Of a DNA stretch of 64,000 nucleotides, positions 37,043-48,440 are shown piece after piece (the first letter of the stretch is position 1; each line of letters opens with the position of its first letter). Location: positions 16,832,001-16,896,000 of the forward strand of contig BSWB01000008.1 in NCBI GenBank assembly GCA_033239125.1, read 5' to 3'. The stretch comes from Fagopyrum homotropicum (Eukaryota; Streptophyta; Magnoliopsida; Caryophyllales; Polygonaceae). Both the position numbers and the translations under genes were made by a program. The notes beneath the pieces are model-generated. The model saw only the letters and a list, made by a program, of their open reading frames with translations, searched no databases and was not told the DNA's origin.

Positions 37043-39538
37043 TGTAATAACCGAAAATTTTAAACTCCGTTTAAGTCGGAGTTCAACCGGATTCCGATCC
37101 GCCAAAATTGTTATCCTTCTTACATAAGATAAAACGAAATTAGTATAATCATTTTATGTGACCTAGATTCACATAAAATGATAAACTATGTAATCAGAAA
37201 TAATTCCGTACCTTCAAAAGAATTAAATGATAACTTAAATAAATTCACATAAAATGATAACTTAAATAATCCCGTAATTTTTCCGTATTTTTTTACGGTT
37301 CCGGGCCGGGCGAATAACGAATACTTTTTCAGCTCGTTTGATTCAAATCATGAGCAATTCGGGCCCAATTTTCGGCCAGCCCAAGTGGTGAAAAGAGAGC
37401 TGGATTGTGCAACTCAGCCGGCCCACCTCTCTAATTTAGTTACCCTAACCTCCTTCCTAATCCAAACTTAACCTAACCTCCTTCCTAATCCACGCCTCAA
37501 CAACACCTTCTGTACCGCCTTGCCTCACACCTCAATCTTGGTAGAAGATACACCACCTCTGCACCATCGCCGTCAGCCGGGAGCAACACGCCGCCAGCGA
37601 AACCCGACGCTCCTCCCCAACGCCGGACTGTGCACGCCCTCTTCGGCCAAGGTGAGTACCGCTATTCCTTCCGTTTGTTGCGATGTCCAAACGCTACGGA
37701 GGACGTTACTGCTGCAAGCCTAACGCCGCCTATCTTCGCCTTCTACCAACAACGGTGACACAACAACCCGAACGACGCCGTGCGGTAGACCTGCGGTCTG
37801 GTAGTGGTGAGTCGTCCACCTCTTGACCCCCCCTTCAATTCGAGTTCCTGTACTAATCTATACTCCATCTGTGGCTGCGCGTTCGAACCAACCGTTTGAC
37901 TAGTGCCGCTGCAGTGACTAGCCAAGGTGTGCGGAGCCCTTACGAGACCAAATTCGAACCGGTTAGGACGCTTGCTACACCCTGCTGCGCCACACATTCC
38001 GGAGAGGAAGACCTTCTGCAGCTGCGGTAGGTAAGCCTCGGACGTACAACAGTATATAGAGATAGTTTATACGTATGTGGTGTGTTGAATCGGTAATTGT
38101 AGAAATACGTATCGTAATGCTGAACGTATAAGTGTATGTGTACATATAGAAGGAGTATGTTTGTATATAAATACATACAGGTACGAGAAGGATATAGGTA
38201 GGAGATGTAGAAGTATAGTGTATATGTGAATGTATATATAGATGTAGGAATTTAGTGATACAATAATACAGAAGAGTAGATGTAGTTTTAGAAAATATAG
38301 TGGTATATACGTGCACTGTAGCGTGCTAGGCGTGAATGAGTAACATAACCTAAGATAAATAAGTGTATATAAAAAAAATGAGAATAAGTAAAGGGTATAT
38401 ACACGAGTTTTACTTAGAGAAGCAACGTTTTATACACGTATATATATATTAGAGTAGATAGAAACTGGAAATGAAGAGTGTTGTCTTTTTGGATGTTTCG
38501 AGTTTTAAACTTATAATTATAAGTAGCTACACGGAAAACACAATTTATGAGAAACTAGTCAAAGGGACTTAATAAATTTCAAGAATAAACTTTGAGAATG
38601 TTGGGACTAAGGGTAAAATGGTCTTCTACCGTGAGAGAGTTTTTCCGCAATTCCTTTATATGAGGTTGGACATCTGGATGAGATTTTGATCCACATGCCT
38701 TATTTGACAGGCGTTTGAGTTACCATGGGTTCGGACTGAGTTGAGATTTGAGAAAGCGATTTTTGATCAAGGTAAGTCCTTGTGACTTACTTAGCCGGTT
38801 TCTGGATATTAGTTGGGTGATAATGGTTGTGTGTGTGCAATGGGTGTTATAATAAAAATAACTTGTTAGGACGACCGTGGTTATTATGTGTTAAGACCCA
38901 AGTGTATGTATAACGGGCCGTGACATCACTGCCCAGCTCTGCCAGGAGACTGGGAGGTTCTCTATACCCAGACCATCCATGTACACGGTGAGATGCATCG
39001 GATCCACTCCTGATGGGTACACGGGGGCGGAGGCGAGGTTTGGGAATCCCTCGTGTCACAAAATAAGTATCATTAGAGTGAATGACTTAAATGAAGATAA
39101 TAAATGGATTGTTTGAAAGCATGATGAGTGTTTTTATTTCTATGTGTGCGTGTGCTATTATTATTCTCCTAATGTTTAGATAACTAGCTAATGGTTGTTT
39201 TGTTGTGTTATTAGAATTATCGCAGGTTAGAGCAACAGTTGAGTGATCCGGAAGTAGTGGTCAGCCGGGTCTCCGTACTCTTTAGAGTGGGGGTTTGGGT
39301 TATCGCTTGTTGTCTTTCCCTTTTGCTAAGACAGTTAGTCTTTTCCGTTGTTTAAGTACGATAGGCTGTTAGACTTTGTTGCATTCATCCTTTTTCAAAT
39401 ACATTTTTATGAATTTCGGTTTTTCTTATTTGTGTCTTGTTGCAAGATCCTAGTAATATTGTTGTCAAACTGAGGTCGGGACCCATTGTGAGGTCCTAAC
39501 CAGTAATGCTCCGAGTTCTGAGAATTCGGGGTGTTACA
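37043..39538 (+). repeat. 3' LTR (2496 bp) of the second family inside the composite element
   Basis: Starts TGTAATAACCG and ends TCGGGGTGTTACA. It is the plus-strand relative of the LTRs at 19359 and 28980. It sits directly after the pol remnant and polypurine tract, so it is a true 3' LTR, not a solo. It is followed by GGTAC (39539-39543), the expected target duplication, whose left partner was lost with the 5' half. Confidence 0.85.
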
Positions 39539-39787
39539 GGTACTGATGTAATATCCGGAATTTTTATTCCGTTTATTTCCGTAACAAATCGGATTTTGAT
39601 CAGTTGATCCATATCCGTCTACTTAGTTAGACACATTGTTTCAAAATTCATCATTTTATGTAGCTTCACTTCACATAAAATGATAGGATCCTTGTTTCAA
39701 AAATTTATCATTTTATGTAGCTTCCCTACACATAAAATGATAGGATCCTTATAACCAATCCTAAACTATAACATGATCCGTATCCGT

Positions 39788-41962
39788 TGTAACACCCCAA
39801 ATTCTCGGAACTCGGGGAGCTACTGGTTAGGACCTCACAATGGGTCCCGACCTTGGTTTAACAACAATTTTACTAAGATCTTACAACAAGGCACAAATGT
39901 AATTAAAACAATTTCCAAAACATAATATTTTTAATGGTATGAAAGTACACATGTGACAGCCTTACAAACATACATAAAGATATATAACATGCATGACGTA
40001 TGGAAGACTTCCCCGTCTCCATCTAATGAGTACGTGGACCCGGCTGACCATCCGTTCCGGATCTCTATGCAACTGTCTATCTCTACAGATCTACAACACG
40101 GATAAACCGTTAGCTAACAATCCAAAAATCCAAAGTTTACAAAACTGCTTAACTACCCAACTTCGGAAGCTTATAACTTCTAATCCGACCGTTCATTTCT
40201 TCTCAAATTTTAATATGCTAAACTACATATATCCATCTATCATCTATTAAAATTTCAACGGTGGATCTTCATTCAAACTCTCAAACATTGGTCTCCAAGA
40301 TCGCCCGTTTCTAACTTCAAAACTGAAGCAAACAAGAATATATATTCAGCAGTTCCTTGTTTCTCTCTTTCCTAACAGCATAATCCTCACTCTACCTAAA
40401 CTCCCTGGACTCATACTCATAGACAGCTCCTAGAGCTATGCATCCTAACTAATCACTTCTACCATTCAAGGTCTAAGATGACTACAACCTCTCTTCTACA
40501 TAAAATAACAACAGGTGGGAAAGAACAAAACAAAGATAACTTACAAGCTGCTAGGATGTGCTATAGATCAGAAGGAGGAAGTCAGGACTCGGTTTGGCTC
40601 TACAACTGCAGTGATTGGAAGACTCTTTCCAGCCTGATTGCTGTCATGGATTGGCCAAGATGGGGGTTGTCCGGGCACAAAAAAAATAGTTGCGTGAGTC
40701 CTTATGGTGGTACAAGAAGGAGGCGAAGATAGGAAGGTAGATAGGCTCTTACCGGATGGACAAAACACGGCTGAGTTCGATCTGCGAGAGGAGGATGAAT
40801 GTATCAGCGGAACCAAATCTCACCCCAAACTAGCGCAGCAGGGGACGTCTAGGACGAGATCTCCGGCTATGAAGTTCGCTGGCCTCTTCACTGGTGCGTT
40901 TTCTGGGTCTGCTGCGGATTGGAAAGGGGTTGCTTGCTGTTGCGTTGAGGTACTCGATACAGACGAAGGAATGGCGTTAATCTGGACAGAATAATGGATT
41001 TAATTTCGTAAGGAAAGAAGATCTGGAAGGGTTGAATGTCTGCGAGATTCCAGGGCAATTACTTCTGCGTAACGTTCTTCAGCAGCGTGAGGGATCTTCA
41101 TGGGCTGCAATAGAGCTGGCCAGCCTCTCTTCTTTCCTGTTGGGCTGGACGTAAGCTGCTCTCGGATCTTCTCCAGCAGCTGGGCCGGCACAATCCTGGG
41201 CTGAAGCAAGGTAGTTCCGCTAGGCTGGAGCTGGGGCAAGTTTCTGAGTTGCTGGGCAAGCTGCGCTGGGCTGGAAAGGTAAGGCAGAAGCTGGATCCGC
41301 TGGGCTGAAGATGGTGTAACGCTGGGCTGAACGTGCTGCTGGGCGTTGCTGGCGCTGGGCTGTCAACAGCCTGTTTGGGCTTGTCACAGACTCGTCACAG
41401 ACTTGTCTGGCCTTGTCATAGACTCGTCACAGACTTGTCTGGCCTTGTCACAGCTTCGTCACAGACTTGTCCAGACCTTGTCACAGCTTCGTCACAGACT
41501 TGTCCAGACCTTGTCACAGCTTCGTCACATACTTGTCAACGACGAGTCATATTCTAAATTAGGGTTTGGGGCTAAACTTATTATTTTATGTGAAGTCAAG
41601 GGATCGGAACTGGTAGGCTACGGAATAGACGGATACGGATCATGTTATAGTTTAGGATTGGTTATAATAATCCTATCATTTTATGTGAAGGTAAGCTACA
41701 TAAAATGATAAAATTTTATAAAGATCCTATCATTTTATGTGAAGTCAAGGGATCGGAACTGGTAGGCTACGGAATAGACGGATACGGATCATGTTATAGT
41801 TTAGGATTGGTTATAATAATCCTATCATTTTATGTGAAGGGAAGCTACATAAAATGATAAATTTTATAATAATGTGTCTAACTAAGTAGACGGATATGGG
41901 TCAACTGATCGAGATCGGGTTTGTTACAGAAATAAACGGAAATAAAAATTTCGGATATTACA
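39788..41962 (-). repeat. 3' LTR (left) of the young element
   Basis: TGTAACACCCCAAATTC...TCGGATATTACA; near-identical to 46267-48440. Confidence 0.94.
41380..41545. repeat. 33-bp minisatellite in the left LTR
   Basis: CTTGTCACAG followed by TTCGTCACAGACTTGTC recurs about five times with small changes. The period is a multiple of three, so frames stay open through it. Confidence 0.85.
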
Positions 41963-44900
41963 TCAGTACCCCCTTAAAATAAGTTTCGTCCCGAAACTTA
42001 AAAGAAGACTCGTAATGTCGGAGTCCATGCAAACGAATTTAAGCGCCGGAAAGAGGTCACAACGGTCGAGTTCTGATTTGTTTCTGAAATAGCCGGAAGA
42101 AATATTCCCGGGTATTACATCAATCCCCCCTTAGGATAAGTTTCGCCCCGAAACTTAAAGTACGTCAGTCATAAGGTCAGCCCTCAAGGTACGAATCTAG
42201 TGTATCTACTTGTTACCGTACAAGAGTCATCGTTTCCACATATAAGTATCCCGCATATTAAGGTCACTAATAACACACATCCCGACTAAGCACTCGAGCA
42301 TGAAAATAAACAAGTAGTCAGACAATATAACATAAATATAAGGCCAAACCCTAACTCGTCGCTCCCTAGATTACACTATCTCCACAAAGGTCTCTGAAAG
42401 GTTATGTCTCATACTATCCATAGTATCCAAGGTGGCCTCGTCGGCTTTTATAAAACCACTAACTCTGAAATCTTTTCATGTACAGACTTTACAAGTGCCT
42501 ACTACCACGTTCTAGTGTGGTAACTAGATATCTCACCGGTATCATCCGGCTCCATTGCCCGATTCTCTAAGCCGATGTCCTAACTTTTGTCTGGTAAGTA
42601 TACCTCTAACTGAAACCGTAGAAAACTAGGGTTACACTCTCCAATAGGGTGAGGTTTACTAGTCCATCAATCACTTATAAACCACTTTACAGCCTCGAGT
42701 GGTCACATTTTGCAACTCACCTCCAGGTCTTTTGATGACCGTACAGAAAATAACCTATTCAACTTTCTTCCCTTCGCTATGTTTACTTGACTACACACTC
42801 AGGCCAAAGGTCTTGGACCTCCGCCAGCACTTCACCAAGTGTCTAATGCTCTTTGTATCACGACTCACTTGTCTTTTAATGTGGCTCGGTCATCTTATTC
42901 CTCAGGTAAGGAGTCATCCCTTTACCCTTTTCCGGTCTAGTAGTGGAGACACAATCTAGTGGTCATCATCTGTATTCACTTGGCATGATTGTAATATTTA
43001 TGGATATCTAATATATGGTTAGCTCAACCTTAGGCTTCTCACGTTTTTTTTTTTTTTTTTTGAGTGACATACAATATGTCCGGAATGACGGTATTAGATA
43101 CAAGGTGATCTCACATCACCGTCATTTGCTCACACTACTTAATAGTTGTTAACATTGTATTGTGTCCTATAATATTCCTCTTACTCAAAACGCAACTCGA
43201 CTCCATTCCGAGATAAAATTCTTCTTATACTCCATTCTTGAGACTATGTTTTCTATATGTACGAGTACTGGTCTGTAAGTACACTCCCGTAGCTTCCTTT
43301 TCTTATCTGTCTTTCGATTCAACTTGATAGTTACTCACCTAGAGCTTGTTAGTGCAGGCCCTACACAACACCTTTTTTACTTCGTTACTTCCTTTCTCAT
43401 TTTATCAAGAAACTCGTTCTAAAGTACCATGCTAGGTATTAAATTCCAAATTTACTGGTCTTCCAACATGTGACTAGGTCGGCATGCTTCACTTGGATGT
43501 ATAATGGGGTACCACTCTCTTTCTATACTTCTGCGTGCACATACTTTCTCGTCTATCTAGTTGGTGATACAGTTCCTCGACAAAAATTCTTGTCACTCCA
43601 CGTAGCCTATTTCACGTTCCTTCTAAACGAAACGCATTTCACCAATTATCATCGTCTTAAACTCGACACGTCATTTGTTGTACTCTCGAGTTTCCAGTTC
43701 TGTGGGTTAGGACTCATCACGCTTTCGCTGCACTACTTTGATAATTATGTTGTCACCCGCTAATCGTAAGGACATTTTCCGTGAGTCCAAATTGATGGAC
43801 CCAAAATTCTCCCTCTCAATTACACCATAAGTCCTATCCGGGTGAAATACCAAGTACCTTCCTTACTTGCCTTAAGGGACTAAGATAACGTTGGAAGACG
43901 ACCTCTTCCGTTTACTTTTGGAATTCTTCTAACACGGATCCAAACTTCCTGACTCAACTGAAGTTTGATCTTAACCAACCGAGAAGTAACCTCTAACACG
44001 ATTCTCTCTATACCTTTAGTTGTCTAAGTAGATTTTCGTTGTCTACTTGAGGAACTCCTCCAAAGCATCGGTATAGTTAATTCAATAATCCTCAATCACA
44101 GATATCTCTTCTTAACTGTACATAGCTCGTCAATCCCCAAACAACTCTTGCACGTCCTCAGTTGATGTCGGTCAGTCAATAGTTGACTTATCTCCATTTC
44201 CGGGACTTACTTTTCTCTTACCTCTTTTGCCGTTGAATTTCCTGGCGGGCACTACTTACTCGAGTTCATCAATTTATACTCCTTTAGCTCATTCTACATT
44301 ACAAACTTCCAGTTCCCCCGTGAACTAACTCCATTTCTCGAGTCCAACTGTGTCATCCATCTGATATCAATGGTCCTTTCTAGATCTTCTACTATAGCTT
44401 GTAAGCACGTCTACGCGACTCTCATGACCTTAACTTCCCTCTACTTGCGGTTTATCTAGTAGGGAATGCTACACACACTCTGTCTTGATTGACATAGAAC
44501 CTTATCAAAATCATATACTCCTTACTCCTCTAGTTCTTCTTTTATAATCCATCTGTACTAACTGTGATATGCACCCTTTTCCTAGCCAGTAGGTAGTAAA
44601 TCCCTCACACGCTTCTCTTGGTCTTCAATGACATAAAGGGGTCCTTTCTGACCATCTAGTCTTTCTTCTTAAGTTCTTAATTAGGGTTCCTTGCTCGAAC
44701 TCACTCCATGTTATTATTAAGGTACTAGCACACGGATCGATTTAGCTTCACATTTGTCGTTGTTGATCTCTTGAAGGGTCCTCTAGACGTCTATAAAATT
44801 CTTTCATCATTCTATGGTTATCCTCCTTATCTGATAACCAGTTACCACTGGTTGACCCGCACGTGTTATGTCTCAATTATTACTGACTGGTATGTAGTGG

Positions 44901-46251
44901 ACCTTCCATAAGATCACAGACTTATTGTTCTTCTATCTCTTTTGAAGTTTGATAGACTTGGTGAAAATCTATCTCCTCTAGTTTCTTTGTTAATACTCTT
45001 TTAGTTTCTTCCACAGTCTGCACTTCTCTTGTTCTCTTATGAGGTCACTATACTCTTCTGAGTCTAGTCCTAGCATTCATCTGTCGTCAATGAGTTCATC
45101 AAGTCTTCCACATTAGCTTGTAAGCGTGTCTTCGCGATTTTCCTTACTTTAGTCATCATTTGTTTGCGGTTCTCTGGTATGAACCGTTAGTGTTGATAAC
45201 TTAAATCTCTTTGTAAATGAGAAATTATTGCGGACCCTTGAGTCCACCAATCTCATTTTCTCACATTCTTCCGAATTGGTTGGTGTAGTTCTGTGATTCC
45301 ACCTTTATAGAAATATGTTGTCGAAATTTCAAACTTCTATTGTATTTGATACTTGTTTCATGATTTCTTTCAAAATTCTTGAATTCTTAAGGAAGTCAAG
45401 CCATCTCTATGATGAAGAAATTTATTTCTCGTCTGTAACTCTTTTTTTTTTTTCAATTTCTGTCTTTGTACTTCTTTAATTCTTCACATCGGGGTCAACA
45501 CCATATCTTCTTTGTACTCTCAGGCCCATACTTGCCTATGGCGTCGTCCACCTTTGTTGCACTGTCATTTAACCCGCCAAGTGTAGTTGTACTCGACACC
45601 ACTTAATTTGTATTCCGATTTTGTCCGCTTCAATTTGCGCTTCTTATCAGTCCTTACGTATATTCTTGAGTTTCATCTCTCGTCTTCCCACCACTAAATT
45701 CCTTGTATGGGCTTCTATCACTTCTATCTGAGTTTATTTGATATTCTTTCTTATCTAATTATTCTCGTGGTTAAGAATCATCTTTTAATCTTCACTTTAT
45801 GTCAACTCGTTCTTCAAATGATTGTAGGAATCGCCAGAATGTACGTCAGGACACATTACTTTACTCCGAGGTCGGAGTCCATTATTTTCCTATAGAGATA
45901 CTCTTTACGATCTACTAAAATTTTATCATAAGGCGATGATCGCATGATATTAACTCAACTAAAGTATATTTCCTATCCTTTAAGGTACTAAAAAGTTACA
46001 TGCGTATAGATATACATATAACTTACATAAACATACAATACTATAAGTACACAAACTATTTCTCATCTACTAAGCTGCAGAGATCCACGGAGAACGATGG
46101 TGGTCCGATGTACTACTAACCCAACAACCCGACTATGCACGTGTGTAAAAACAGAAATCCGTTTTGAAAATCTTAGACCCCTTTCGGGTTCCAGTTATTT
46201 TATACATTCGGTCTTTTAGAAGATTTCAAGTGCCATTGTTGCCAACCCAGA
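41963..46251 (-). other. Non-coding interior of the young element
   Basis: Next to the left LTR the minus strand has TTATTTTAAGGGGGTAC, then TGA (polypurine type). No open frame above about 100 codons and no gag-pol motifs were recognised. It is similar in blocks to 24966-28964. An 18-T run lies at about 43047. With two near-identical LTRs and no coding capacity it must have moved using proteins from elsewhere. Confidence 0.75.
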
Positions 46252-46263
46252 GCTCTGATACCA
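46252..46263 (-). other. Primer binding site, tRNA-iMet type
   Basis: Minus-strand TGGTATCAGAGC three bases inside the right LTR; identical to the site at 28965-28976. Confidence 0.93.
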
Positions 46264-46266
46264 TGT

Positions 46267-48440
46267 TGTAACACCCCAAATTCTCGGAACTCGGGGAGCT
46301 ACTGGTTAGGACCTCACAATGGGTCCCGACCTTGGTTTAACAACAATTTTACTAAGATCTTACAACAAGGCACAAATGTAATTAAAACAATTTCCAAAAC
46401 ATAATATTTTTAATGGTATGAAAGTACACATGTGACAGCCTTACAAACATACATAAAGATATATAACATGCATGACGTATGGAAGACTTCCCCGTCTCCA
46501 TCTAATGAGTACGTGGACCCGGCTGACCATCCGTTCCGGATCTCTATGCAACTGTCTATCTCTACAGATCTACAACACGGATAAACCGTTAGCTAACAAT
46601 CCAAAAATCCAAAGTTTACAAAACTGCTTAACTACCCAACTTCGGAAGCTTATAACTTCTAATCCGACCGTTCATTTCTTCTCAAATTTTAATATGCTAA
46701 ACTACATATATCCATCTATCATCTATTAAAATTTCAACGGTGGATCTTCATTCAAACTCTCAAACATTGGTCTCCAAGATCGCCCGTTTCTAACTTCAAA
46801 ACTGAAGCAAACAAGAATATATATTTAGCAGTTCCTTGTTTCTCTCTTTCCTAACAGCATAATCCTCACTCTACCTAAACTCCCTGGACTCATACTCATA
46901 GGCAGCTCCTAGAGCTATGCATCCTAACTAATCACTTCTACCATTCAAGGTCTAAGATGACTACAACCTCTCTTCTACATAAAATAACAACAGGTGGGAA
47001 AGAACAAAACAAAGATAACTTACAAGCTGCTAGGATGTGCTATAGATCAGAAGGAGGAAGTCAGGACTCGGTTTGGCTCTACAACTGCAGTGATTGGAAG
47101 ACTCTTTCCAGCCTCACTGCTGTCATGGATTGGCCAAGATGGGGGTTGTCCGGGCACAAAAAAATAGTTGCGTGAGTCCTTATGGTGGTACAAGAAGGAG
47201 GCGAAGATAGGAAGGTAGATAGGCTCTTACCGGATGGACAAAACACGGCTGAGTTCGATCTGCGAGAGGAGGATGAATGTATCAGCGGAACCAAATCTCA
47301 CCCCAAACTAGCGCAGCAGGGGACGTCTAGGACGAGATCTCCGGCTATGAAGTTCGCTGGCCTCTTCACTGGTGCGTTTTCTGGGTCTGCTGCGGATTGG
47401 AAAGGGGTTGCTTGCTGTTGCGTTGAGGTACTCGATACAGACGAAGGAATGGCGTGAATCTGGACAGAATAATGGATTTAATTTCGTAAGGAAAGAAGAT
47501 CTGGAAGGGTTGAATGTCTGCGAGATTCCAGGGCAATTACTTCTGCGTAACGTTCTTCAGCAGCGTGAGGGATCTTCATGGGCTGCAACAGAGCTGGCCA
47601 GCCTCTCTTCTTTCCTGTTGGGCTGGACGTAAGCTGCTCTCGGATCTTCTCCAGCAGCTGGGCCGGCACAATCCTGGGCTGAAGCAAGGCAGTTCCGCTG
47701 GGCTGGAGCTGGGGCAAGTTTCTGAGTTGCTGGGCAAGCTGCGCTGGGCTGGAAAGGTAAGGCAGAAGCTGGATCCGCTGGGCTTAAGATGGTGTAACGC
47801 TGGGCTGAACGTGCTGCTGGGCGTTGCTGGCGCTGGGCTGTCAACAGCCTGTTTGGGCTTGTCACAGACTCGTCACAGACTTGTCTGGCCTTGTCACAGA
47901 CTCGTCACAGACTTGTCTGGCCTTGTCACAGCTTCGTCACAGACTTGTCCAGACCTTGTCACAGCTTAGTCACAGACTTGTCCAGACCTTGTCACAGCTT
48001 CGTCACATACTTGTCAACGACGAGTCATATATTAAATTAGGGTTTGGGGCTAAACTTATTATTTTATGTGAAGTCAAGGGATCGGAACTGGTAGGCTACG
48101 GAATAGACGGATACGGATCATGTTATAGTTTAGGATTGGTTATAATAATCCTATCATTTTATGTGAAGGTAAGCTACATAAAATGATAAAATTTTATAAA
48201 GATCCTATCATTTTATGTGAAGTCAAGGGATCGGAACTGGTAGGCTACGGAATAGACGGATACGGATCATGTTATAGTTTAGGATTGGTTATAATAATCC
48301 TATCATTTTATGTGAAGGGAAGTTACATAAAATGATAAATTTTATAATAATGTGTCTAACTAAGTAGACGGATATGGGTCAACTGATCGAGATCGGGTTT
48401 GTTACAGAAATAAACGGAAATAAAAATTTCGGATATTACA
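46267..48440 (-). repeat. 5' LTR (right) of the young element
   Basis: 2174 bp, near-identical to 39788-41962, with the same 33-bp minisatellite at about 47858-48022. Confidence 0.94.

Larger units (their letters stand above)
39788..48440 (-). mobile_element. Young complete LTR retrotransposon, 8653 bp, non-autonomous, target duplication TCCGT
   Basis: Perfect TCCGT repeats (39783-39787, 48441-48445) bound two LTRs of 2175 and 2174 bp. They differ at only about 14 positions by eye, which is about 0.6 percent, so insertion was recent. Primer site (46252-46263) and polypurine motif (41963 onward) show minus orientation. The 4.3-kb interior carries no intact gag or pol. The LTR is related to that of the composite element it landed in, but lies in the opposite orientation. 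Confidence 0.94.

Noticed and set aside
40478..41239. Several frames in the young element's LTRs (also about 46957-47969)
   Set aside because: Overlapping frames on both strands within LTRs, without domains.
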